Shown here: piece after piece, positions 10,301-20,694 of the stretch
How the letters are laid out: each line of letters opens with the position of its first letter
Position numbering within the stretch: the first letter of the stretch is position 1
Assembly: GCA_003427395.1 (NCBI GenBank)
Contig: BFEA01000574.1
Coordinates: 855,854-900,735, forward strand
Direction: 5' to 3'
Source of the DNA: Chara braunii
Taxonomy: Eukaryota > Streptophyta > Charophyceae > Charales > Characeae
DNA length: 44,882 bases
Translations under genes and position numbers: made by a program
The notes under the pieces: model-generated
What the model saw: the letters and a program-made list of their open reading frames with translations, nothing else
What the model was told of the DNA's origin: nothing
Databases searched by the model: none

Positions 10301-11132
10301 ATAAGCTTTCTCAAGATATAGCAGCAGTACTGCAGTATTTTGTTCCTCCCTCTCAATTAGCTCCAACGCCTCAATGGTTGTCACCATGTTTTCAAACATT
10401 GAACGACCACGCACAAAGGCCCCCTGATCACGATGGACTAGACAGGGGAGGGAGTTTGCAAGCCTGGTAGTGAAAGTTTTGGCCAACAACTTGTAGACTA
10501 CGTGAAGCAGTAAGATCGGGCGCCCGTTGCGGACCTCATTGTGCTCTCCCTTCTTATAAAGAAGTGAAATAATCCCTTTTGTCATTGTCTGCCCCAGTTT
10601 TCCCCCATCCCGGATAGCATTGTAAACCTCCACCATGTCTGTCTTCAAGTCGCCCCAGCAGACTTCGTAGAACTCCACACACAGCCCATCATCACGAGGC
10701 GCTTTCCCCTGGGCCATGACCTGTAGAGTGGTCATCAATTCCTCCTCTGTTACTAGTCTGTCCAACCAAGCCTTTCCTTCTTTTGAGAGGCATGTTGTTA
10801 TGCTGTTCCATAGGGCCGAACCCTCCGCCATGTTATCGTCACACTCGTCGTAAGGTATTCTTGTTGTCATGATGTCCTGATAATAGTCGACCGCATAGCT
10901 ACATATGTCCTCATTTGAGGTTGTGACCGGTCTCCCCAGCTGATGTGGGTGCTTCAGTTTCTTCATTTGTACAACCGTCGACTTGGGGAGGAGGCGTCTG
11001 AAGGTCTACTTTGTAATACGGTCTGAGGTGATGACTCCTTTGGTATCCAAAATCTTGATCGGTCTATCTTGTTTCTGTGTTTGCCACCTATCCCAGTACT
11101 AAAGTATTTCCTTGCGTTCTTCCTCTATCAGT
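7310..11132 (-). mobile_element. Degenerate LINE (non-LTR retrotransposon)
   Basis: The minus strand carries a reverse transcriptase and a C-terminal zinc-finger region. The 5' side stops at about 11133, where family D begins, so the endonuclease part is missing. Between 10967 and 11132 the minus strand still reads as broken RT-upstream protein. The 3' limit is uncertain: 7310-7903 has no clear coding, and I could not find a poly(A) tail or target-site duplication. Confidence 0.75.
7904..10966 (-). pseudogene. LINE ORF2 remnant: reverse transcriptase plus zf-RVT-like tail
   Basis: Reading from 10966 downwards, the RT palm is recognisable: GKAPRDDGL, then NGRPI (usual NWRPI), DQGAFVRGRSM, LYLEKAYEMVNW and ALADDLFAI (usual YADD). 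In the third-last motif the first catalytic Asp is replaced by Tyr and KAYD reads KAYE, so the enzyme should be dead. A TAA at about 10139 stops the frame at the conserved RQGCPLAP motif, and the frame resumes directly after it. Thumb and connection fragments follow (9575-9853, 9048-9587) in shifted frames. Cysteine/histidine-rich HCDRC...HLWWEC near 8350-8390 matches the zf-RVT type, and the last fragment (7904-8182) resembles the usual C-terminus of plant LINE ORF2. Several stops and shifts mark it as a pseudogene. Confidence 0.85.
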
Positions 11133-11917
11133 GCGAATACCCTTACAAGGTTATTCGCCCTGGTCTTTTGCAAACGACAGAAAAAATAAGTTTGATTTAA
11201 AGTTAAGCATGCCGCACGAGGAGCGGCTACGTCTGTGGTTTACGTTGGTAGGATGGTTGACTAGAGTAGAGAGTGTGGGGGCGCGCAGGCTTGATGCGCG
11301 CGTGAGTCTTATTGTTGATGATTGAAGAACCGGCGTGATCGCTGGCCGGATTTTGTTTTTGATTAAATTAGGATTAAAAAGATTAGGTCTCGTTGAACAA
11401 TGCGCTTGCCTGTGACTTGTGCGTACGTGCAGAGGACGACGTAGACAATAATGTGATTATGAAAAATGTTTCGGTAGGCCTGCGCGTCACGCAGAATTAG
11501 TTTATTTTAGGTGTCCGCCAGAGCTAGACCAAGGCTTGGGGCTACCATTAGCGGTTGCGACGTCCAATTTTCGTCGAAAAATTTCAGGGGTCGAGGCCCC
11601 GGTGGGGCTATCCCCCTTGGGCTTGCCGTCGGCAATGTCCGATCGACGGTGACACCTTTTAAGTAATTCTTTTTAGCGCCATATTTCTAATATTATCTTG
11701 TTATACTCCGACGTGTCGTTGACCCGGACGAGACACCGGACTTAATGGCCGTCACGGCAGTCGAGGACCTGGAGTGCGCGCCTCGTTTGACGGGTCCGCA
11801 TGTCCAGGATGCCGTTGAAAGTCCTCTACCACACCGTTGCTAAAACTAGAGCGCGGTCAAGGTTTGCGTTTGTAGTTGCACCCAAGGGGGAAAGGGTCGG
11901 TAATGCTGAATGTATAC
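11133..11917 (+). repeat. Family D repeat, copy 1, left part (interrupted by element B)
   Basis: It begins with GCGAATACCCTTACAAGG and aligns with 27094 onward: the start, the GCGCGC-containing middle near 11280 and the GC-rich hairpin near 11587 occur in the same order. The GC-rich hairpin is GCCCC, loop GGT, GGGGC. The repeat is cut at 11917 by element B and resumes at 19319. No coding is seen. Confidence 0.65.
11913..11917. repeat. Target-site duplication TATAC, left
   Basis: The five bases TATAC precede the 5' LTR and recur at 19319-19323 directly after the 3' LTR end. This is the 5-bp duplication expected for Ty3/gypsy integration. Confidence 0.85.
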
Positions 11918-12233
11918 TGTAGCGGACCTCTGGTTGGCCTGTGAGACCAGCCCCTTGGCCTGCTCTCACAGGCCTGTGTTCTATTCGGGGGCAGTCCAGN
12001 CCAGTCCAGGCCGGTACCTCTGTCGGTACCAACCAGTCTAGTCCAGTCCAGTCAGTCCGCTGGGGTATACCCCAGCAGTTGTCTGTTTCATTGGCATTCT
12101 TCACTTGCACATTTTGGAGTACGTGCATTGGAGTCTTGCGTGGGGAGCTGCGTTGTGCCATCTCGCTCCCCCCTTCTTCCTCCATCTCCATCTCTACCAC
12201 CAGCGGAGCACCACACCTGGTGGGTCCGCTACA
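11918..12233 (+). repeat. 5' LTR of element B, 316 bp
   Basis: It starts TGTAGCGGACC and ends GGTCCGCTACA. Its last 163 bp (12071-12233) match 19156-19318 with very few differences. It contains an 11-bp-stem hairpin (GGCCTGTGAGA at 11936, TCTCACAGGCC at 11964) and an 18-bp perfect palindrome, GCTGGGGTATACCCCAGC, at 12059-12076. One base near 12000 is unknown. Confidence 0.88.
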
Positions 12234-12234
12234 T

Positions 12235-12250
12235 TGGTATCGGAGTGGGA
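12235..12250 (+). other. Primer-binding site, initiator tRNA-Met type
   Basis: TGGTATCGGAGTGGGA begins one base after the LTR. Plant Ty3 and copia elements commonly use TGGTATCAGAGC, complementary to the 3' end of initiator tRNA-Met. The A-to-G change at the eighth base is a departure from it. Confidence 0.75.
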
Positions 12251-12504
12251 ACGGTCCCCGCTCCCACCCACCTCCCCGCTGTTTCTTGGCTGTTTCTCAC
12301 GGAAAACAGAGGGAAAAAGGCGCAGCAGCAGGAGGGCTCCACGTGACGAAAAAGGAAGTGACATCACGACGCGTGCGCGCAAGCGCCAAGGCCAAGGCTG
12401 CCGCCGCATTACGCACACGCCACGTGCCCATGCTGCCCGCTGCCCCGCCCCGCCCCGCTCCCGGATATATCTATTCAAGATCCGGGATGCAGTTGCTGCT
12501 GCTG

Positions 12505-12580
12505 GGGTTTGAACCCAGGTGCCTGCCAGGCCATGCGCATGTGTAAGCAGCCTTATAACACACTCGCCACGGAGTGTTTA
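12505..12580 (-). repeat. tRNA-like (Pol III promoter-like) stretch in the leader
   Basis: On the minus strand TGGCGAGTGTG resembles an A-box and GGTTCAAACCC a B-box, in tRNA order and with spacing near that of a tRNA gene. It is probably an embedded SINE or tRNA relic; a complete cloverleaf is not evident. Confidence 0.4.
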
Positions 12581-13424
12581 TGGCCTTGTAGCACGACACA
12601 CTCGTGTTGAAGAGGTGCCGTACTGACTATTTACCGCCCCCGCCCCCCCCCGGAGCAGCGAGCAGCGGCCAGCAAGGCAGCAACGGGAGAGGCTGCTATT
12701 TACCCCCCCCCCCCTTGTGGCTGCTGCTGCCTGTGCACGTGGCCACCTGCAGTGTCACGTGGCACTTTGCTATGGACTTGAAGACCCCCTGTGTTTTAGG
12801 GGCTGCTCTACACCGGTGAGGGTATGCTCACACAACATACCCTAGATCTGCAGATTTGCAGCAACTCAAGATTTCCCCCTGGCTAGGGGGCTGTGTGACT
12901 GTGGCAGTAAGGTGGCTGATCAAGATCTCAGCCAACCCTAGATCATCATCATCATCCACCAGGGTATGCTCACACAGCACACCCTGGATCTGCAGTGTTG
13001 CAACTAGGGGCTGATCAAGATCTCAGCCCCCCTCCATCCTCCAGTTGGATGGCTGCAGCCTCTTACTTTCTTGATCACTCTCCATCTTTCCCCATCCTCT
13101 TTCTCTCCCATTCTCTCACCCTCCTCTCCCCCCAAATACCACCACATCATCCCCCACCTCCCACTTCATTTTTTTCTCTCCCCTACCTATTTCTTTCTCT
13201 TCTCCTTCACTTTTTCATTCCCATTCCCCCCCCTACTTCGAATTTTTTCTGTTTTTTTTTCTTCTTTCCATCTCTCTCTTGATTTATCTTTTATCTTTTC
13301 CAAAAATTCGAAATATCTTCTTTCCCACCTTCTTTTTTTATTTTTTGATTTATTTTATTTATTTTTCTATTTAGTTTGAAAATTCGATTTTCTTTACGGC
13401 AACCCTAAATCTGATTAGGTGTTA

Positions 13425-13563
13425 GTCTTTACTACTTTCGGCACACGTTTTGAGCCCGTGGGGGTAACGAAGTGCTGCCGAAATTTTTTGTTTTTTTTTT
13501 CACTTAGTCTTCTCGGCACACTTCGACCCCATGGGGGTAACGAAATGCTGCCAAAATTTTTAA
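13425..13563 (+). repeat. Two tandem hairpins ending GTAACGAARTGCTGCC
   Basis: The first hairpin pairs TTTCGGCA-CAC with GTGC-TGCCGAAA around an inner CCC/GGG and CGTT/AACG stem. The second (about 13505-13560) has TTCG...CGAA and CCCCATGGGG inside. Both end like the GCTGCCGAAATTT modules of family A, although the surrounding element is unrelated. Confidence 0.7.
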
Positions 13564-13902
13564 CAAATTAGATACTTCATTCCTCCCCACCTCCTCATCC
13601 ACTTTTTACTTATTTATTTATTTATTTATTTATCTCTTTATCTATTATTTCTTTATTTATTTTCTGAAATTTCTTTTTTATTTGCGGCATCTTGACACCT
13701 AGTGTGCTCACCTTGGTCTCTTCCTTCCCCTTGGCAGGGTGGCCACGACGGAGCTTCCTCCTCCGACGCCCCCGACCCGACCATCTTGGTGACTGTCCAC
13801 GCTCCTAGCACGACGGCCGCCACGAGCCAGACCCTCCCTCAGTCTACGGGCGCACCCGCCCAGATTCCAGTCACGACGGCCACGGGACCACAACCCGCTA
13901 CC

Positions 13903-15505
13903 ATGGTCTCAACTTTTCCGGGTGCCCCACTTCTCCGCCCTCTTCGCACGACCGCAGCGCCATCTGGCTCTACCCCTTGTGGGATGCCTCGCGCCGCTTG
14001 TGCGTTTCCTTCTGCCACACCTCGCTCGACCTACGTTCGAGGTCTCGAGGACGCGATCGCCCAGCACCGGGCCGACCTCGCCCTCTCACGCCTTCAGCCA
14101 CCCCCACCCTCACAGGTGGCCGCGCCTTCCGGCGCACCCCCTTCGTCCTCTATTCTTCCGTCCATGCAGGCTCGCTTCCCTCGCCCTGCACCCTACCCAT
14201 CTCCATCCTACCTCCTCCCCATCCCCTCGGTTGCTGCGACCTCTTCTACCGCAGCTCCCGCGCAGCCCGCTGCTGTTTCCCCCGCCGCTCCACCATGCGG
14301 CCTGGGCGTACAGTCAGCTGCGCCTCCCCCTCCAGGACCTGCGCCGACTTATTCCGCCGTAGCGCAGTCCCCTGCTCCCCTTTCCCCTCGCCGCCAAAAC
14401 GGTGGTGCACCACTCATCTGCTTGTCGGACATTCCCTTGTATGAAGGTACAGGCATACGCATGTCTAGGTGGCTGCAGTCTGCCACCCGCACGCGCCAGC
14501 TCATGGGCGCCACACCCGACACGTGGGTGGGTCACCTCTCCACGCGCCTGCGTGGTGCTCCTTTCGACGCCTGGGCGGATTTTTATGCTTACTCCCTGCG
14601 TGAGGGTCGGACTCCCGACCTTCATGGATTTTCAGGCGTTCCTCGAGGATCGCTTCGGAACCCGATATGACGTGACTGGCGCCTTCGAGCGTGTCGTCAC
14701 TACACGGTGGTCCGGCTCTGGTGGCGCTGCCGGCCTGGATCGCCACATCCAGGTCTTTCAGGACGCCCGCCTCGTTTGTGACGTGGCGTTCCTTCCCGAG
14801 GCTGCCCTTATCGATCGTTTCTTGGCCAGCCTCCCGCTCGAGTATCGCTCCGAGCTATGGCGGTACAAGTTCACATCGGCCCCGCAGGCTTATGAGGCCG
14901 CCAGGAACCATGAGCGGATGCAAGCCCGTCTTCACCCCACCTCCTCATCCCAGCCTCATCGCACGGGTTACGCCTCCTCCTCCTCTCACGACACTTCCCA
15001 GCGCCATTCCCCTTTCCGCGGTCGCCCCCGCCGTTCCACGCAGCAAGGCCGCCACTTCTCGCGCCGCTTCAGCGCGCTCGAGTATGGGGCGCAGGACGCT
15101 GGTGCCCCGTTGTCGCCAGAGGGTGATCATAGTGATGACCTCGACCTCGGCGATGCCGTCCAGCACCACCTGGAGGACCCTACTCTCCCTATGGCTGAGC
15201 GCCTCCAGCTTATCCTCTCCACCCTTTCCTGGGCACGCAGCCGCCCTGGTCAAGCTAGCGCGTCGCCCCCCGAGGTCCCTCAGCAGCACCTCCCTCAGGG
15301 TTTTGTTCCTCCTCGCGGTGTCCTTTCCGCTGAGGAGCGCGCGGCTATTATGGGCCGACGTGGGTGTTTGTGATGCCGTCAGGACGGTGATACCTCCTCG
15401 CGGTGTCCTTATACCACCGCCCTTGACCGCCACTACGCTGACCTTTCCCGCCAGCGTCGTGCTCAGTCCCCCCCCGGCGCCTCACATCCCCGCGGCGCCT
15501 CCTAG
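13903..15505 (+). pseudogene. gag: gag of element B (capsid region and zinc knuckle), broken
   Basis: The ATG at 13903 lies in a good context (ACCATGG) and is the first ATG of a frame open from about 13702. The N-terminal 200 residues are rich in Pro, Ala and Ser. The capsid-like region follows (GAPFDAWADFYAYSLREGR), then a frame change near 14590-14630 leads into FMDFQAFLEDRFGTRYDV and the Ala/Leu-rich helices up to NHERMQARLH. A CX2CX4(H)X4C knuckle lies at 15365-15406, but its third codon is TGA and the His position reads Asp (GAT), so it is inactive. The frame ends with TAG at 15503. Gag would package the RNA into virus-like particles in the cytoplasm. Confidence 0.8.
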
Positions 15506-15510
15506 CCACG

Positions 15511-18500
15511 GTGCAGTGTACACCTGCGCCCTCCTCAGTAGTGGGCTTCCCGACATCTCCGTCGCGGTTCGCCCCTCTCGCTACTGGAGTTGAGGTTTCG
15601 CAAGACTCGACAGAGTGTACTCAACCCTCTGTCGCAGTACCGTCTGCGCCTCCACAGACCACCGTCTCCCCTCCTTCCCCGCCGCGACTACCGACGCGTC
15701 GAGCCATTCGCTCAGCCCGTTGCAGTGAGCAGCTCGCTACTCGCGAGGACGTTGTGTCCTCTCTTCTGGACTTGAGCATGCTCCAGGCTCGTCAGGAGCG
15801 ACTCACCCTCCATGTCGCTGCACTGCGTTGCCTTCTCGCCATCCTCTCTGACCCTGATCGCAGCCTCCTGATCATCCCAGTACGACTCGGGACCTCCACG
15901 AGGGTGTACTCCGCGCTGTGGGATTCCGGTTCTCAGTGCGACTTCATTCACCCACGCGTGGTGAAAGAAGCTCGCTTACCCACGACAGGGTCTCCGACTC
16001 CCATCTCCGTTCCCTTAGGGGATGACAAGACCCAACGCTTTTTTGATTAGACGGTCACCGACCTCCCTTTCTTCCTCACTCTTGAGCCAACTGATCGTTT
16101 TTCGGCGTCTCGTCGCCACCGCTCCTCTGCACATTTCGATGTGATGGAGACGGGGTACGACTTCATTCTCGGCACCCCGTGGTCTCGTCGGTTCCGCAGC
16201 ACCGAGGCCGATTGGGCGACGAACACTCTCGTTCTCAAAACGAAGTGTGGACAGACGTATCGCGTACCTTTCATAGGTACCACCGCGACACCACGCCCCG
16301 ATCCTCCTCCCCCGGAGCCTTCCGTGCCCACACCACCTCCTTCTATCACTGTCACCTCGCCTCGACAGTTCGCCCACTTCATCCGACAGGACGACGTCAC
16401 CTTCTTTATGGTGAACGTGACGGATCTCTTACACTATGATCCACCATGTCCCGACGTCGAGCTCATCCCTCTGGAGCCAGATCCTCCTTCTATCTCCATG
16501 GCTCCCATCTCTACTTCCGTCCCTCCGCCGTCCGTCGAGTCCACCCCGCCGTCGCATGCGGACGTTGACGCCGAGGAACTCACACGATATACGGCTGACC
16601 TGGAGCCCGCAGTTCGTGACCTCATCCGAGAGTACCACGACGTTTTTCCATCGTCGTTCTTGTACGCCGGCATCCCACCGATGCGTGACGTCGAACACTC
16701 CATTCAGCTTGTGCCTGACTATCGTGTTCACCACCAGGCACCCTACAGACTCTCGATCCCCGAGGCCACCGAACTCAAGCGTCAGCTTGAGGAGCTCCTG
16801 AGACTGGGTTTCATTAAACCCAGCAACTCCCCGTGGGGTACACCCGTCCTCTTTGCTCGCAAAGCGGATGGAACTCTCCGTCCTTGCATCGACTATCGCG
16901 GTCTCAACCGCTACACGGTTAAGAAAAGCTACCTTATGCCTCGTTCCGATGAGCTGTTCGACCGCCTAACAGGCAACCGTTTCTTTACGAAGATTGATCT
17001 TCGTAGCGGTTACCATCAGATCCGCGTCGCTGCAGCCGACCAGCCGTAGACCGCGTTCAGATCGCGATTCGGCCACTACGAGTTCACGGTGATGCCATTC
17101 GGCCTCACCAATGCACCCGCTACCTTTCAGAGGGCGATGAACGACATCTTCAGGGACATCCTGGAGCANTACGTTCTCGTCTACCTCGACGATATCTTGG
17201 TCTACAGTCGTACCCTTGAGGAACACCTCAGACACCTCCGTGACGTCCTTGACCGCTTGCGCAGACATGGCTTCTACGCCAAGCTGAGCAAGTGCCGCTT
17301 TGCCCAGCACAAAGTGGATTTCTTAGGACACTACGTGTCTGACCAGAGTCTCCACATGGACGACGCGAAGATCACTGCTATTGCAGAGTGGCCCGCTCCC
17401 ACATCCGCCAAGCAGCTTCGCAGCTTCCTAGGCCTGACCAGCTACTATAATAATTTCATCCGGGGATACGCTAGGTGTTCCTACGTCCTTACCTCCACCC
17501 TCCTTCGGAAGAACCCACCCTGGGCTCGGACACCCCTCCACGAGGACGCCTTCCGCGCCCTCAAGAAGGCGGTGACATGCGCACCGGTTCTTCACCTACC
17601 CGATTTTGANCGCCCTTTTATCCTTACCACCGATGCGTCAGACTTNGCTGTAGGAGCAGTGCNTTCTCAGGTCTTCCCCTCCTCTNCTGATTCCTCTCAT
17701 CCNCGTATCCCTCGCTTCCCACCACCTACCCCTACCACTGCTTCCCGACTGACGCCTACTCGTCCAGCTACTGACGAGCCTTCTATTGACTATTCTCCCA
17801 CCATCGCCGAGGACGGCACTGTCGAGTCTCGCTCATGTGACTGTCCGATAGCCTTCTACTCCCGTCAGCTCCTGCCCGCCGAGATAAACTACACTGCTGA
17901 TGAACGTGAGGTTCTCGCAGTAGTTTATGCCGCTCGGCACTGGCGTCACTACCTGCACGGGGCACCGTTCACGGTGCGTACGGACAACTCTGTTGTCCAA
18001 GCTTTTCTGACAAAACCGAAGCTCACTCCTCGACAGGCTCGCTGGTCACGGTGGCGCGACCTATCCGAGTTTAGTTTCACCACTGAGCACATCAAGGGTG
18101 AAAATAATCGGGTCGCAGATGCCTTATCCCGTCGCCCTGACCACGACAAGGAGCAGATCCAGCTCTCTTCCATCTCAGTCACCACCGTCCACCACTCGGT
18201 GATCGACGAGTTTCGCACTCAGTACCGCCACTACCCCGACTATCGCAACATCTACGCGACCCTTCGGAGTGGCAAGACCGTCCCGAACTACTCTCTCGGG
18301 GACAACGGTCTTGTGTACTGGCACGGTTCACAGGGCACCAGAGAGCCCCGTATTTGTGTTCCCTCCACTGGACAGCTACGTGTCCGAGCAGTAGCAGAGT
18401 TCCATGACCAGGCAGCCGCCGGTCATATGGGATTCCACAAGACGTTGGCTCGTGTGAGCCGCCTGTACGTCTGGCCGAAGCGCAAGGACTTTGTGAACGA

Positions 18501-19155
18501 CTACGTCGGAGAGTGTCCCACCTGTCAGGAGGTGAACAGTGCGAACCACCTTCCTTATGGGTTGCTCCAGCCTCTTCCTATCCCTGAGGGTCGTTGGCAG
18601 TCCATCTCGATGGACTTTATCGGTCATCTTCGTCCTCCGACCCCCCGCGGTCATGATGCTATCCTGGTCGTCGTCGACCGCTTCACGAAGCGTGCACGCT
18701 TTGTTCCGTGCCGCTATGCCATCAGTGCACGTGAGGTTGCCGACATCGTGTTTGATCGAGTCGTGCGTGACCACGACTTACCTCTGAGCATCATATCTGA
18801 CTGTGACCCGCGCTTTACCAGCCGATTCTGGCGACGGCTCCACGAGGTATATGACACTCACCTCCGCTCCACGAGATCACGAACAGGACTCTCGGAGATA
18901 TGCTCCGAAAGATTGTTCGTGACGACCAGCAGTGGGACCTCCATCTTGCCCACGCGGAGATAGCCTACAACCACGCCGTCTCGCCAGCCACGGGGATGTC
19001 GCCTTACTATTGCGACCTCGGCTACCACCCTCGTGTTCCCGCGGACTTCCTCCGACCGTCACAGATGCACCCCGACACGAGTTGTCCCGCACTGGATGAT
19101 TGGGTTGCACATATGACGTCGATCATGAAGACCGCACATGAGCACATAGCCGCTT
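15511..19155 (+). pseudogene. pol: pol of element B: protease, RT, RNase H, integrase, broken
   Basis: The aspartic protease shows LWDSGSQCDFI near 15915. RT begins near 16750 and includes [45 protein letters not shown] and YLDDILVYS (about 17190). RNase H has TTDASD (17625) and ends near HIKGENNRVADALSRR. Integrase shows the HHCC finger (HMGFHKTLARVSRLYVW...CPTC, 18420-18530), then MDFIG and SDCDPRFTS with the first two catalytic Asp residues. All of this lies in one frame, interrupted by TAG at 16048 and TAG at 17047. Near 18866-18876 about 15 codons are missing, including the region of the catalytic Glu, and the frame shifts. The integrase core then continues (MLRKIVRDDQQWD...AYNHAV) until it runs into LTR sequence at 19156. 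No chromodomain remains. Confidence 0.9.
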
Positions 19156-19318
19156 CCCAGCAGTTGTCTGTTTCGTTGGCATTCTTCACTTGCACATTTT
19201 GGAGTACGTGCGTTGGAGTCTTGCGTGGGGAGCTGCGTTGTGCCATCTCGCTCCCCCCTTCTTCCTCCATCTCCATCTCTACCACCAGCGGAGCACCACA
19301 CCTGGTGGGTCCGCTACA
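19156..19318 (+). repeat. Truncated 3' LTR of element B, 163 bp
   Basis: It matches 12071-12233 of the 5' LTR and ends GGTCCGCTACA. The first 153 bp of the LTR, the end of integrase and any polypurine tract are missing. The join lies at CCCAGCAG, a word that also occurs naturally in the LTR, which suggests deletion through short homology. Confidence 0.88.
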
Positions 19319-19323
19319 TATAC
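19319..19323. repeat. Target-site duplication TATAC, right
   Basis: Identical to 11913-11917; it directly follows the LTR end. Confidence 0.85.
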
Positions 19324-20694
19324 AACCTACATTTCGGGTCCGGTGAGGTCGCGTGGGGGTGTGTCGTATTCGCAGGGTGGCCTTAAGTGCGACCACGAAC
19401 TGTTTTCGTGTCCACGTCGAAGTTAACCTGTTATAGTATTTCGGGGAACTTTGAAGCAGTCACATCCGTGCTCGAGCCTCCAACGAGGGAACATACGGGA
19501 GCTGCACCCACCAGCAGGGGCGATATCTGCTGTAGCGGGTAAGTAGGTACCGACCAGGGGTTAGTCGGTAGTATCAGGCCGGACTTCTTCAAAGGACCAG
19601 TCGTTGTGCCTTCCCTCCAGTCTCCTCCCCCCCCCCTATGAGCGTCAACAGCCTCTGCTCAATGCTATTCGGCGGGGACCGACGGCATATCACTGAGTAA
19701 CGGGTAGTCGGGATGGTCGGGCAACACTGAGCAGCAATGGGCCGATCGACAACAGCGGGCCGATCGACAAGCAGTGGGCCGAGCGACAAGCGGCGAGCCA
19801 AGCGGACAATGCCAGAGTGTTGTGGGGGGGCCGGCTACTACCGGGTGCTGCGCTACCAGTAGTGGAGGAGACAAGTAATGGAGCATGAGGCAAGGAATGA
19901 ATCTGGGCGGCTTACCGCGCCAGGGGCGGTCGGGAATCGTGATAATGAAGAACGGATTGGGCGCAGTTAAGGAGAAGTAGCTCTCTCGGTCCTTAGCGAA
20001 ATCAAGAGAGGTAAGAGGCAATCCCATGGTTTTGGCTTCGGGCGAATCTCCTTATGATGTCAGATTGAGTAGAAAGTTAGAGTAGGAAAAGGTTAGTAAA
20101 AAAAAAGAAGCGCGGATATGGCGGAGTGAAGGAAGAAGAAGAGAAGATGAACGTGCTTTGCTCATTCTTGTGCGGATTTAGATTAGGAAAGGTGGAAGAT
20201 AGGGGTTTTGACAAGGGGCGAATTCGAATCCGGGGTTAAATTAGTGTGAAAGTTAGTATAGTAAGAATGATAGGGAAAACACTTTGCACCGAGGTTGGAG
20301 AAAGTGTGCAGTGTGAGAGAGTGAATAGTCGACAGTTCCCCCGATTCTCAACGAGGTTCGGCGAACCAAGACCCGTTTAAGGGTTTTTAAGGCGGTTCGA
20401 GTTTGATGGTGGAGTTAGATTTCGCGACAGGTTAGTAGATTAAAAGTTAGTAGAGAAATGGGTTGCGTGTGGTAAACGGGAAGGTTCGGATATGGCACAA
20501 ATAAGAGACACGTACTTCCCTCGGATCCGATGGAATCGAGCGAGAGAGGATGCTAAGGTGAGGATCTAGACTAGTGTAAGTCGCTTGGTGAGGCTGATTT
20601 TCGGAACTAGCGGATCAACTTCTTTTTTTGCACGGTGTCGCGCGCAACGGTCCCACACCCAGACGCAAAAGTGATTTTTGTGTCGGATCTCACT
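19324..20694 (+). repeat. Family D repeat, copy 1, right part
   Basis: The parts at 19970-20600 resemble 28440-28960: repeated AAGTTAGTA words, short hairpins followed by GGTAAGA, and gat-rich stretches in the same order. It also contains a TACCGAC/GTCGGTA hairpin (about 19548-19571) and three tandem copies of a 18-19 bp GGGCCGATCGACAA unit (19739-19794). No gene is seen. The boundary with family A at about 20695 is approximate. Confidence 0.5.

Larger units (their letters stand above)
12251..13902 (+). other. Untranslated leader of element B
   Basis: About 1.65 kb between the primer site and the first gag ATG. It holds GC-rich sequence with C-runs, a tRNA-like stretch, two similar segments with GGGTATGCTCACACA near 12825 and 12961, pyrimidine-rich tracts and an ATTT-type run (13610-13635). 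A polypyrimidine tract ending CTTGGCAG at about 13737, just before the gag-like frame, looks like a 3' splice site, so the leader may contain an intron. The splice is inferred. Confidence 0.6.
11918..19318 (+). mobile_element. Ty3/gypsy LTR retrotransposon, element B (defective)
   Basis: The order is 5' LTR, primer-binding site, long leader, gag, protease, RT, RNase H, integrase, truncated 3' LTR, which is the Ty3/gypsy order. The LTR ends are short inverted repeats (TGTAGCGGACC and GGTCCGCTACA), and TATAC flanks both sides. A deletion joins the integrase coding region directly to the inside of the 3' LTR. Gag and pol carry frameshifts, three premature stops and an internal integrase deletion, so the copy is dead. 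It interrupts family D. Confidence 0.9.

Noticed and set aside
13000-13380. Pyrimidine-rich open frames in the leader of element B
   Set aside because: Ser/Phe/Leu/Pro-only translations of a CT-rich tract; not protein-like.
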